Shown: piece by piece, positions 16,825-24,386 of the stretch
Layout of the letters: each line of letters opens with the position of its first letter
Numbering within the stretch: the first letter of the stretch is position 1
From: Bacillota bacterium
GTDB taxonomy: Bacteria; Bacillota; DTU030; DUMP01
NCBI GenBank assembly: GCA_012839445.1
Contig: DUNI01000012.1
Span: 1-50,330, forward strand
Length of the DNA: 50,330 nucleotides
Direction of reading: 5' to 3'
Translations under genes and position numbers: made by a program
Notes under the pieces: generated by a model
Seen by the model: only the letters and a program-made list of their open reading frames with translations
Databases searched by the model: none
What the model was told of the DNA's origin: nothing

Positions 16825-17973
16825 ATGGATAAACGTTCTAGAATAGTCATTTGGACGACAGTCGTACTGTTTCTAACGGTTGTCATGTCTTCAAGAGTGT
16901 GCAATGGTGCACCGGATATTACTGCTGATGCTGCCGTGGTCTTGGATGCCCGGACCGGCAGCATTCTTTACGGCCGTTGCCTGTATCAAGAGCGACCACC
17001 GGCCAGCACTACTAAGATTTTGACCGCTATCATTGCACTGGAAAAAGGCCGTCTCGGTGATATTGTTACTATAAGCCCAAAGGCCGGGTATACAGAAGGC
17101 TCAAGTATTTATTTGCGACCAGGGGAGAAACTGACACTGGAAGAACTCATTTGGGGAGCGTTGCTGGAGTCAGGTAATGATGCTTGCGTTGCCATTGCCG
17201 AACACTTAGCCGGCAGTGAAGAAGATTTTTCTGAATTACAAAATAGGAAAGCAAAGGCTATTGGTGCTTGGGATACTCATTTTGTAAATCCACATGGATT
17301 GTCTGATCCCAAGCATTACACCACCGCCTATGATCTGGGAACAATGGCCCGATATTCACTGCGCAACAGTAAGTTTCAGAAAATAGTACGTAGCCAGGAA
17401 AAGATTCCCGAAAGGTTGGGGGAAACCAGATCCTTTTTTAGTACCAACCGTTTACTGTGGAGCTACAGTGGTTGTGACGGGGTCAAAACCGGCACTACGG
17501 AAGCGGCGGGGCAGTGCTTGGTAGCATCGGCCAGTAGAGGGGGAAGGCAGTTGGTAGCGGTGGTATTACACAGTGATGACCGCTGGAAGGACGCTGCTGC
17601 TTTGTTAGATTATGGTTTTAGCCATACTAAGCTTCTTAAATTGGCTTCAGCCGGACAGGTTACCTACTTTCCTTTGGAGTACGGCCTTAAGACTGTCCTC
17701 ACGGCCCGAGCTGCGTCCGATTTATATGTGGTGGTACCAGCAAATATGGCCGAGCAGCTAAACACCTTATGGCTTCCTCTCAGTGATCTTAAAGCACCGG
17801 TGGGCTATGGTGAAAAGGTAGGTGAAGTTCAGGTTTGGATACAAGGGAAGTTAATCGCACGGACGAATTTGGTATCTGCCTCTAATATACCATCGAGGAC
17901 ATTGCTTAATGTGTTACTATGGCAAGTCTATCGGCCATTACTGTTCCAGCTAAGGGTTTGGCATTTGCTCTAG
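16825..17973 (+). CDS. D-alanyl-D-alanine carboxypeptidase (S11, DacF-like)
   Basis: Low-molecular-weight penicillin-binding protein that trims pentapeptide stems. The signal peptide is residues 1-28 (IVIWTTVVLFLTVVMSS ... CNGA). All three active-site motifs are present: STTK (in RPPASTTKILTA), SGN (LLESGNDACVA) and KTG (GVKTGTTEAAG). The C-terminal beta domain ends in a hydrophobic, probably membrane-associated helix (LLWQVYRPLLFQL). ATG 16825 with TAGGAGG upstream gives 382 aa; the track's start lies inside the preceding gene. S11 enzymes of this kind in spore-formers are often DacF/DacB-like, but which one is unclear. Confidence 0.95.
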   Translation: MDKRSRIVIWTTVVLFLTVVMSSRVCNGAPDITADAAVVLDARTGSILYGRCLYQERPPASTTKILTAIIALEKGRLGDIVTISPKAGYTEGSSIYLRPGEKLTLEELIWGALLESGNDACVAIAEHLAGSEEDFSELQNRKAKAIGAWDTHFVNPHGLSDPKHYTTAYDLGTMARYSLRNSKFQKIVRSQEKIPERLGETRSFFSTNRLLWSYSGCDGVKTGTTEAAGQCLVASASRGGRQLVAVVLHSDDRWKDAAALLDYGFSHTKLLKLASAGQVTYFPLEYGLKTVLTARAASDLYVVVPANMAEQLNTLWLPLSDLKAPVGYGEKVGEVQVWIQGKLIARTNLVSASNIPSRTLLNVLLWQVYRPLLFQLRVWHLL

Positions 17974-18060
17974 CGATTCTTCTGGTTCAAATTACCGAGA
18001 GGAAAGGGACAGGTGCTGCCGAATATCTTAGGGTATTGCATTTGTAGGGAGGTAGAGGCA

Positions 18061-18648
18061 GTGCCAGACAAATATCATAAAGAAGAAGTATACTTAAGAC
18101 CTCTTCTAAAGAGTGATCTTCAGAAAATGGCTACTTGGGATCAGGATGAAGAGCTCGGATATTTCTTTGGGCTTGACGTAGACGACAGTGGCAGCTCCTA
18201 TGCAGATCGCTGTGCAGCTCTGCTCGAAAAACCGAATCATCGTTTATGGGCTATTGAAGTAGGCGAAATCGGTTTTATCGGGGAGGTGGAGCTAAGCCAA
18301 ATTTGTTGGCGGGCTCGTGAGGCAGAACTGAAGATATGTATTGGTGACCCTGCTTATCGGGGACGGGGTTTTGGTACTAGAGCTCTCAAGTTAACCTTGA
18401 ATATTGCTTTTACAAGGCTTAAGCTAGAAAGGGTGTACTTAAGGGTATACCACTACAATACTAGAGCGCTGCAATGTTATTTGCGCTGTGGGTTTAAGAA
18501 AGAAGCAGTGCTTAGAAATCGACGTCGTTTTGGGGGCCAGAATCGTGACATTTACCTAATGTACATAGACTGTCACAGCTTTAATAAGGAGCGATCCAAT
18601 TTTACACCAATACCATCAATTGACAACAGACTAGTGTCATCGCTATAA
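18061..18648 (+). CDS. GNAT-family N-acetyltransferase (RimJ/RimL-like)
   Basis: Acetyl-CoA-dependent acetyltransferase of unknown substrate. The N-terminus EEVYLRPLLKSDLQKMATWDQD, the acetyl-CoA loop GDPAYRGRGFGTRALKLTL and the ERVYLRVYHYNTRALQCYLRCGFKKEAVLR end match the RimJ/RimL-type branch. The start is taken as GTG 18061 (AGGGAGG 9-10 bases upstream), giving 195 aa; the track's GTG at 18013 lacks a good ribosome site. The last 29 bases of the gene carry the secDF promoter. Confidence 0.92.
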   Translation: MPDKYHKEEVYLRPLLKSDLQKMATWDQDEELGYFFGLDVDDSGSSYADRCAALLEKPNHRLWAIEVGEIGFIGEVELSQICWRAREAELKICIGDPAYRGRGFGTRALKLTLNIAFTRLKLERVYLRVYHYNTRALQCYLRCGFKKEAVLRNRRRFGGQNRDIYLMYIDCHSFNKERSNFTPIPSIDNRLVSSL

Positions 18649-18649
18649 T
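18620..18649 (+). promoter_or_regulatory. Consensus sigma-A promoter for secDF, inside the end of the GNAT gene
   Basis: TTGACA, 18 bases, TATAAT. Both hexamers are perfect. The -10 box contains the stop codon of the acetyltransferase gene. Transcription would start near 18656, about 80 bases before secDF. Confidence 0.8.
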
Positions 18650-18735
18650 ATGGTGGATGATAACAGAACAGGGTCGGGAAAACGATCTGTTCAGTTGTAT
18701 CTTTGCAAGTGTCGTAGGGGGAAAAGGAGGAAGCG

Positions 18736-20802
18736 GTGTTGAAGTGGTCCAACATAGCCAAACTGACAGTAATTGTGGTGGTGGTAGCTCTACTTGGTAT
18801 CGGAGGAGCGAAACCCATTAAGAACAACATCCGGTTGGGACTTGATCTGCGCGGGGGCACTCATTTGGTGCTGAATTTGGTAGATACACCGGAAGCAAAA
18901 GTGGATGAACAAGCACGACAGGGTGTTATTAGGATTATTAACGACCGAATTAATCAGTTTGGTGTTACGGAACCGTTGATTATACCGGAAGGTTCACACC
19001 GTGTTATTGTGGAGCTTCCTGGTTTAAAGGATTCAGAAGAAGCGGTACGAATTATTCAAATGACAGCCCAGCTGGACTTTGCCGATAAGAGTGGGCAGGT
19101 TTGGCTAACTGGAAAAGATCTAAAAGATGCTCGTTTTGTATATGATCGGGAAAACAAACCTGTAGTAGCCTTGGAATTTAATCGTGAAGGAAGCCAGAAG
19201 TTCGCTGCTGCTACTGAAGCTAATCTTGGGCAGCCGCTGTTTATTTTATTGGATGAGCAAGTAGTTACTGCGCCTGTAGTAAAAGATGTTATTCACGATG
19301 GTAAGGCAGTAATCAATGGTATAGAGTCGGCTGAGGAAGCACAGCGCTATGCTATTGCGCTGCGTTCTGGTGCTTTACCTGTCAAGGTGGATGTAATAGA
19401 AAACCGTACCGTAGGACCTACTTTAGGACAAGATTCTATTGAAAAGAGCAAGCGTGCTTTTCTTATCGGCGTGGTAGCGGTATTGGCTTTTATGGCTTTT
19501 TACTACGGTGTTTTTGGTTTGGTGGCAGATTTTAGTTTGGCAGTATATGTGTTCTTGGTTCTGTCAGCCTTGGCTGCTTTACATGCTACCTTAACACTGC
19601 CTGGAATTGCTGGATTTATCCTTTCTATTGGTATGGCAGTAGATGCAAACGTTATTATATTTGAGCGAATCAAAGAAGAGAGGCGCAACGGCAAGACAGT
19701 GCGGTCTGCAGTAGAGGCCGGGTTTACCAGAGCTATGACCACTGTTATTGATTCCAACGTGACGACTTTGATTGCTGCTGCTGTGCTTTACTACTTGGGC
19801 ACAGGTCCTATTCGAGGTTTCGCTGTTACTTTGGGCGTGGGGATTATCGCTAGCTTACTAAGTGCAGTTCTTGTTACCAAACATGTGTTGCGTATAGTGG
19901 TAAATATGGGATTGCCGGTAGATATACGGCTAGGGGGGTTATCTAATAAGATAAGAATGGATATAGTAGGTAAACGCAGACTCTGGTTTACTTTGTCTGG
20001 CCTTGTTATTGCTACCGGTTTAGTGGCGCTGTTGCTTCACGGAGGTTTGAACCAAGGCATAGAATTCCAGGGGGGTACTTTGCTACAACTTCAGTTTGAG
20101 CAGACCGCTACCTTAGAGGAAATGCGCTCTGTGCTGGCAGACTATGGCCTGGAAAAAAGCACACTTCAAGAGACAGGGGACAAAACATTTCTGATTCGTA
20201 CGAAAGAGCTTAGCGATGAGACTCGGCGTGAGGTTTTAGGTGGATTAGAAGAAAAAATAGGTCCTTACGAAGTGTTAAGAATTGAAAAGGTTGGCGCGAT
20301 AATAAGTGCTGAGCTTAAAAATAATGCTATACTAGCCCTAATTGTGGCTACGGCTTTAATGTTGATTTATATTGCTTTCCGGTTTGAATTCAAATTTGCT
20401 GTGGCAGGCGTCTTGGCTCTTCTTCACGATGTCTTGCTGACCGTCGGTATCTTTGCCTTGTTAAAGGTAGAAATCGATAGCACCTTTGTGGCGGCTATTT
20501 TAACCATCGTTGGTTATTCCATCAATGATACCATTGTTGTGTTTGATCGAATTAGGGAGAACGTAAAAAATAGCAAGAAAGAATCTTTAGCCCAAATAGT
20601 AAACAGAAGTGTTTCTGAGACTCTAACCAGGTCCATAAACACGTCGCTAACCACTTTATTTGCAGTTATAGCCTTGCTTGTGTTTGGTGGGGAAACAACC
20701 AAGGTGTTTGCTTTAGCTCTTTTTATTGGCCTCGTAGCAGGCACTTATTCTTCGATTTTTATCGCTTCTCCCTTATGGCACCGTTGGCAGGGAAAGGCTT
20801 AA
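18736..20802 (+). CDS. secDF: Fused protein-export membrane protein SecD-SecF
   Basis: Proton-driven accessory of the Sec translocon with twelve predicted membrane segments in a single 688-aa chain. SecD half (about 1-390): GLDLRGGTHLVLNL, P1 head domain with RVIVELPGLKD, and the helix GIAGFILSIGMAVDANVIIFERIKEE. SecF half (about 400-688): GGLNQGIEFQGGTLLQLQF, TIVGYSINDTIVVFDRIREN and the last helices with VFALALFIGLVAGTYSSIF. The fusion is common in Bacilli and many Clostridia. Start is GTG with AAAGGAGG five bases upstream. The gene has its own promoter and terminator. Confidence 0.98.
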   Translation: MLKWSNIAKLTVIVVVVALLGIGGAKPIKNNIRLGLDLRGGTHLVLNLVDTPEAKVDEQARQGVIRIINDRINQFGVTEPLIIPEGSHRVIVELPGLKDSEEAVRIIQMTAQLDFADKSGQVWLTGKDLKDARFVYDRENKPVVALEFNREGSQKFAAATEANLGQPLFILLDEQVVTAPVVKDVIHDGKAVINGIESAEEAQRYAIALRSGALPVKVDVIENRTVGPTLGQDSIEKSKRAFLIGVVAVLAFMAFYYGVFGLVADFSLAVYVFLVLSALAALHATLTLPGIAGFILSIGMAVDANVIIFERIKEERRNGKTVRSAVEAGFTRAMTTVIDSNVTTLIAAAVLYYLGTGPIRGFAVTLGVGIIASLLSAVLVTKHVLRIVVNMGLPVDIRLGGLSNKIRMDIVGKRRLWFTLSGLVIATGLVALLLHGGLNQGIEFQGGTLLQLQFEQTATLEEMRSVLADYGLEKSTLQETGDKTFLIRTKELSDETRREVLGGLEEKIGPYEVLRIEKVGAIISAELKNNAILALIVATALMLIYIAFRFEFKFAVAGVLALLHDVLLTVGIFALLKVEIDSTFVAAILTIVGYSINDTIVVFDRIRENVKNSKKESLAQIVNRSVSETLTRSINTSLTTLFAVIALLVFGGETTKVFALALFIGLVAGTYSSIFIASPLWHRWQGKA

Positions 20803-20835
20803 GTTTTATAGCGGTATGTAAATTATGTAGAGAGG

Positions 20836-20859
20836 GCGCCCATTGAAAGGGCGCTTTTT
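20836..20859 (+). terminator. Terminator of secDF
   Basis: GCGCCC, a 7-base loop, GGGCGC and five T residues, 33 bases after the secDF stop codon. Confidence 0.8.
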
Positions 20860-20936
20860 CTTATACGGCATCAAGGATGTCTCTTCGGGGCACACTAGCT
20901 CTCAGACCGGTACCAGTAAAGGAGAGGGTGGCCTCT

Positions 20937-22331
20937 GTGCGTTCCTACACATCTTTGATTAGGCATGAAGGAAACCAGGAACTGTTCTTCTTTACCGAAC
21001 TTAGCGTCATTGGTTTAAAAGCTGGTATGCCGATACATGTACACGTAGAAGGCCTTAGAGGGACTGGGAAGACTACTATTTTACGGGCAGCCAGCTCTTT
21101 TTTGCCACAGTCGGTGCGGATCAAGGATTGCCGGTTCAACTGTGATCCGGTAAAACCTCATTGTCCTCAACATATCCTACTAAGTAAGGAACAATTGGAT
21201 GCGGTAGAAACTGAACAGGTAAAGATTCCTTTTCTGGAGATATCTCACGCAGCCAAGATAGGGACAGTTGTTGGAACATTGGACCTGAAACAGCTAACCA
21301 ACAAAAAGGAGCCCGAGGCAGCACTGCTTCCGGGGACTTTACCCCAAGCTCACCGAGGGATAGTGTTGGTGGATGAAATCAATCGGTTGGCTGATACGGC
21401 TCCCGAGCTTACTGATATCATGCTCGATGCTATGGGTACTAAACCTGGGCGTGTACAGATTGAAGAAAATGGATTGCCTACGGTTTCGCTACCACTTCAA
21501 ATAAGTGTTTGGGCTACTTCAAACCCAGACGAAGATCCGGGTTCATTAGCAGACATCAGACGCCAGCTTTCTGATCGCTTTGATTTTACAGTTCAAATGG
21601 GTAGACCTAAAGAGGTGAGGACCCTGCTGGCTATCTTAAGTCCAGAGCTAGAACTAGCGGCAATCCAGAAAACGGTTGTTGAAGCGGACATTTTATTAGG
21701 GCAACATTTGGCTGAAATGGCTGAACAAGTTGGGCGAATCAAGATTCCATCCGGCATCTTGGAATCTTTGGCAGAAGTATACATTAAGCACCATTTCGAA
21801 AGCCTGCGTTCCTTAGAAGCATTAAAGACAGGTGCTGTTTTAGCTGCTGCTCGAAGAAATAGGCAGCAAGTAACATGGGATGATGTACTGTCTGTTGCTC
21901 CGGCTGCGTTACGACATCGAATAAGCCCCGATGAACTGACAGTTATTCTTCAAGAACTGCAGCGGGAAAAAAGAGTAACAGAAAATCCCGCTTGGGCTGC
22001 AGGTAGCAGTGCCCTTCCTGAGAAAGCGTCTCAGTCTACCAGAAAGTCGGGACAATCAAAGCGGTCACTTAGTTGGTGGAGTCGATTTATGGCGTGGTGG
22101 AATAGTTTGTTAGGTAGTCGGCGAGACAATCGGCAGCAGGGAACAGCATCAACTAAAGATACAGACATACAGAGCAAATCGGCCAGAAGGAAACTGGGAC
22201 CGTCGACAAAAAGGAGTAACCCCCTTGACATGCCTTTGGTTACACCTCCTGCTGTAGCCCGACCGTTACTGGAACTTGATATTTCCGATGCTATCACTGT
22301 TGGAGAAGTGGACAATGACCACAAGAAATAA
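20937..22331 (+). CDS. MoxR/magnesium-chelatase-type AAA+ ATPase
   Basis: AAA+ ATPase of the BchI/MoxR group. Walker A is EGLRGTGKTTILR, Walker B GIVLVDEINRL, and the sensor segment is VWATSNPDEDPG, followed by an arginine-rich QLSDRFDF stretch. The segment CRFNCDPVKPHCPQH is typical of Mg-chelatase I subunits. After the lid domain (to about residue 350) there is a ~100-residue basic, Ser/Gln-rich low-complexity tail. GTG 20937 follows GGAGAGG; the track's ATG 20877 has no spaced ribosome site but cannot be excluded. It overlaps the VWA gene, so the pair should act as a complex like BchI-BchD, probably as a chaperone or metal-insertase. Substrate unknown. Confidence 0.85.
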   Translation: MRSYTSLIRHEGNQELFFFTELSVIGLKAGMPIHVHVEGLRGTGKTTILRAASSFLPQSVRIKDCRFNCDPVKPHCPQHILLSKEQLDAVETEQVKIPFLEISHAAKIGTVVGTLDLKQLTNKKEPEAALLPGTLPQAHRGIVLVDEINRLADTAPELTDIMLDAMGTKPGRVQIEENGLPTVSLPLQISVWATSNPDEDPGSLADIRRQLSDRFDFTVQMGRPKEVRTLLAILSPELELAAIQKTVVEADILLGQHLAEMAEQVGRIKIPSGILESLAEVYIKHHFESLRSLEALKTGAVLAAARRNRQQVTWDDVLSVAPAALRHRISPDELTVILQELQREKRVTENPAWAAGSSALPEKASQSTRKSGQSKRSLSWWSRFMAWWNSLLGSRRDNRQQGTASTKDTDIQSKSARRKLGPSTKRSNPLDMPLVTPPAVARPLLELDISDAITVGEVDNDHKK

Positions 22332-23997
22332 AATGCATGAATTAGGGCAGCGCTTATCTCTGGCACTGGATCAAAGCATGGGGGTGCGTTTAGGTGAGAG
22401 TACAGTGGTTAGCCAACGGGTTCATGTAGTGTCGCCACAAAAACCGGAAGAAATAAAAATAATTAGAGATGATGCTGGTCAAGTGTTTTATGGGCGCAGA
22501 AAGCGAGGTACTATTTACCATATTGATGTTTTTCATCAAGTAGGGCAAGTTGACCATCGAATGGTGGCACAAGCTTTAAGACAGACGCTAAACCAGGAGT
22601 TAGGATTGGCTAGCCGGCAGCTGTTGGATCTGATAGATATTCAGACTGCCACTGGAGGTGGGAGGGTTACAGGGAGCTTGAATTTTGGTCGTAAAGCTTC
22701 CCTGCGTCGGGCTCATGCTAACCATGTGCACTTAGCAGCTGAACTTAACCCAGCCCAGCTTTCTCTTCTAGTACCCATAGTGGCAACAGTTGAAGCCGAG
22801 GTGCTCAGGCAAGGTTTAGAAATTCGAAAAGTGGAAAAGGTAACCTTGGATTTGCTGGAAAAGGCTGGATCGCCCACTGACTTATCTGCTTATACCTCAG
22901 AAAGCGACTCGCTTCTTCGCGAAAAGGAAACCTCTCAGGATACTAAAGCTAATGGTTTTCAGAGCAATATGGAAGAAGCTCAACAATTGGTGGCTAAAAC
23001 CCTTCCACCAAAAGAACTTCTACATCTGCTGAATCTTTTTCCACTGGAGCCTGGCCCCGAGCATAGAAGGCGTTGGGGGGATCTGGATCATACTCTAGAG
23101 ACTCTTAAGAGCAAAGGATTTGTAGATCGGCGGCGTGGAAGTTGGTCCTTGACACGTAAAGGCTTAGCTCTTCAAAATTTTATTAACCTGCATTTACCGG
23201 AGTTAGAAAGCAAGATGCGCCAGTTTTTACGGCGTATTCCCACAGCAGGAGGTGCAGCTCGATCTTCGTCACCTCATAAGCAGGAAATTGGCCTTAAGTA
23301 CCAACGAGATAAACGGGAACTTTCTTCTAACTCAGGAGGACAAGTAAATCTTCCGGCAACTGTCAGCCAAGCTGCCTGCCGTTGGATACGAGGTTTAAGT
23401 CCGTCAGGTTGCATCCTTAAGGAGGATCTGCGCTACGCTCAACCGCTGAGACATCAAAGATATAACATAGTCCTTCTTCTTGACACCAGTGCGTCCATGG
23501 CTGGAGATCGGTTACGTGCAGCCCGGTTACTAGCTCAGCATTTGGTTTTGGCTACACGGGATAAGGTGGCCGTAATCTCCTTTCAGGATGAAACAGTGTT
23601 GGTACCCTCAGCTTTTAGCAAGTCATTGAGTAAAATGCAAGCACAACTACTATCACTAAGAGCAACCGGACTTACGCCATTAGCTCATGCCTTAGACGGG
23701 GCCATTAAGTTCTTGCAGCGTCATCGGGTACGTAAACCATTGGTAGTGTTAATTACTGATGGAATTCCTACTGTGTCGTTAAAGGGAGGTGATCCTAGCG
23801 CTGATGCCTTGTTTCAAGCTGCCAAACTCAAATCGTTACCGCTGGAATTTGTGTGTATCGGACTTGATCCTAATCAGAGTTTCTTAGAAGAATTATGTCG
23901 AGCAAGTGGAGGACGGTTATACGTAGTTAAGGAACTTGAACCAGGAGTCCTGGCCCGGCTTGTCCATCAAGAACTAGATGGGCGTCGTGCTAATTAG
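22315..23997 (+). CDS. VWA-domain protein, partner of the adjacent AAA+ ATPase
   Basis: A 560-residue cytosolic protein. The C-terminal ~185 residues are a von Willebrand A domain with a complete MIDAS: LLLDTSASMAGDR (DxSxS), the Thr in ATGLTPLAHAL and the Asp in VLITDGIPTVS. The N-terminal part is unrecognised, with a helical middle containing a winged-helix-like stretch (LETLKSKGFVDRRRGSWSLTRKG). ATG 22315 lies within the end of the ATPase gene (17-base overlap) and has GGAG nine bases upstream; the track's earlier start is less likely. The ATPase-VWA pairing recalls BchI/BchD, MoxR/VWA and RavA/ViaA, but no known partner or target is nearby. Confidence 0.85.
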   Translation: MTTRNKMHELGQRLSLALDQSMGVRLGESTVVSQRVHVVSPQKPEEIKIIRDDAGQVFYGRRKRGTIYHIDVFHQVGQVDHRMVAQALRQTLNQELGLASRQLLDLIDIQTATGGGRVTGSLNFGRKASLRRAHANHVHLAAELNPAQLSLLVPIVATVEAEVLRQGLEIRKVEKVTLDLLEKAGSPTDLSAYTSESDSLLREKETSQDTKANGFQSNMEEAQQLVAKTLPPKELLHLLNLFPLEPGPEHRRRWGDLDHTLETLKSKGFVDRRRGSWSLTRKGLALQNFINLHLPELESKMRQFLRRIPTAGGAARSSSPHKQEIGLKYQRDKRELSSNSGGQVNLPATVSQAACRWIRGLSPSGCILKEDLRYAQPLRHQRYNIVLLLDTSASMAGDRLRAARLLAQHLVLATRDKVAVISFQDETVLVPSAFSKSLSKMQAQLLSLRATGLTPLAHALDGAIKFLQRHRVRKPLVVLITDGIPTVSLKGGDPSADALFQAAKLKSLPLEFVCIGLDPNQSFLEELCRASGGRLYVVKELEPGVLARLVHQELDGRRAN

Positions 23998-24024
23998 CAG
24001 GAATAATTCCAGTCAGTGACGAAT

Positions 24025-24059
24025 AAAACCCTCACCAGGCGTCTTAGGGGAGGGTTTTT
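24025..24059 (+). terminator. Terminator-like hairpin overlapping the lapA ribosome site
   Basis: AAAACCCTC, a 16-base loop, GAGGGTTTTT. The 3' arm contains the GGGGAGGG Shine-Dalgarno of the following gene, whose ATG starts right after the T-run. The hairpin could end the ATPase-VWA transcript, or hide the ribosome site of lapA. Confidence 0.7.
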
Positions 24060-24386
24060 ATGTTTACGTTAGTGCTGACCTTAATCTGCGCATTACTGGT
24101 GGCCATTTTTGCTGTGCAAAATGCTAAGCTAGTGGCAGTGACTTTTTTGGTCTGGCGCTTTGAAGTGTCTTTGGTTTTAATTATTCTTGGCGCTGCAGCT
24201 TTAGGGGCAACCGCCGTGTTTTTATTGGGGACTCTCAAATTAGTAAGACAGGGACGAACCATTAAGGAAACAACTCAGCGGGCAAAACACCTGGAATCAC
24301 AATTGGAACGATATGAGCAGGTAGCCGAAGCCAAGAAAAAGAAGGAAACTTCGAGTCCAGATAAAGAAGGGAATAATAGCCAGTGA
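24060..24386 (+). CDS. LapA/DUF1049 family membrane protein
   Basis: Small protein with two membrane helices (about 3-20 and 37-60) and a C-terminal coiled coil rich in Gln, Glu and Lys (TTQRAKHLESQLERYEQ). The motif FAVQNAKLVAVTFLVW is characteristic of the LapA domain. Family members in Gram-negatives act in LPS assembly control; in Gram-positives the role is unknown. Length 108 aa is normal. It overlaps the recJ start by four bases, so the two are coupled. Confidence 0.9.
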   Translation: MFTLVLTLICALLVAIFAVQNAKLVAVTFLVWRFEVSLVLIILGAAALGATAVFLLGTLKLVRQGRTIKETTQRAKHLESQLERYEQVAEAKKKKETSSPDKEGNNSQ

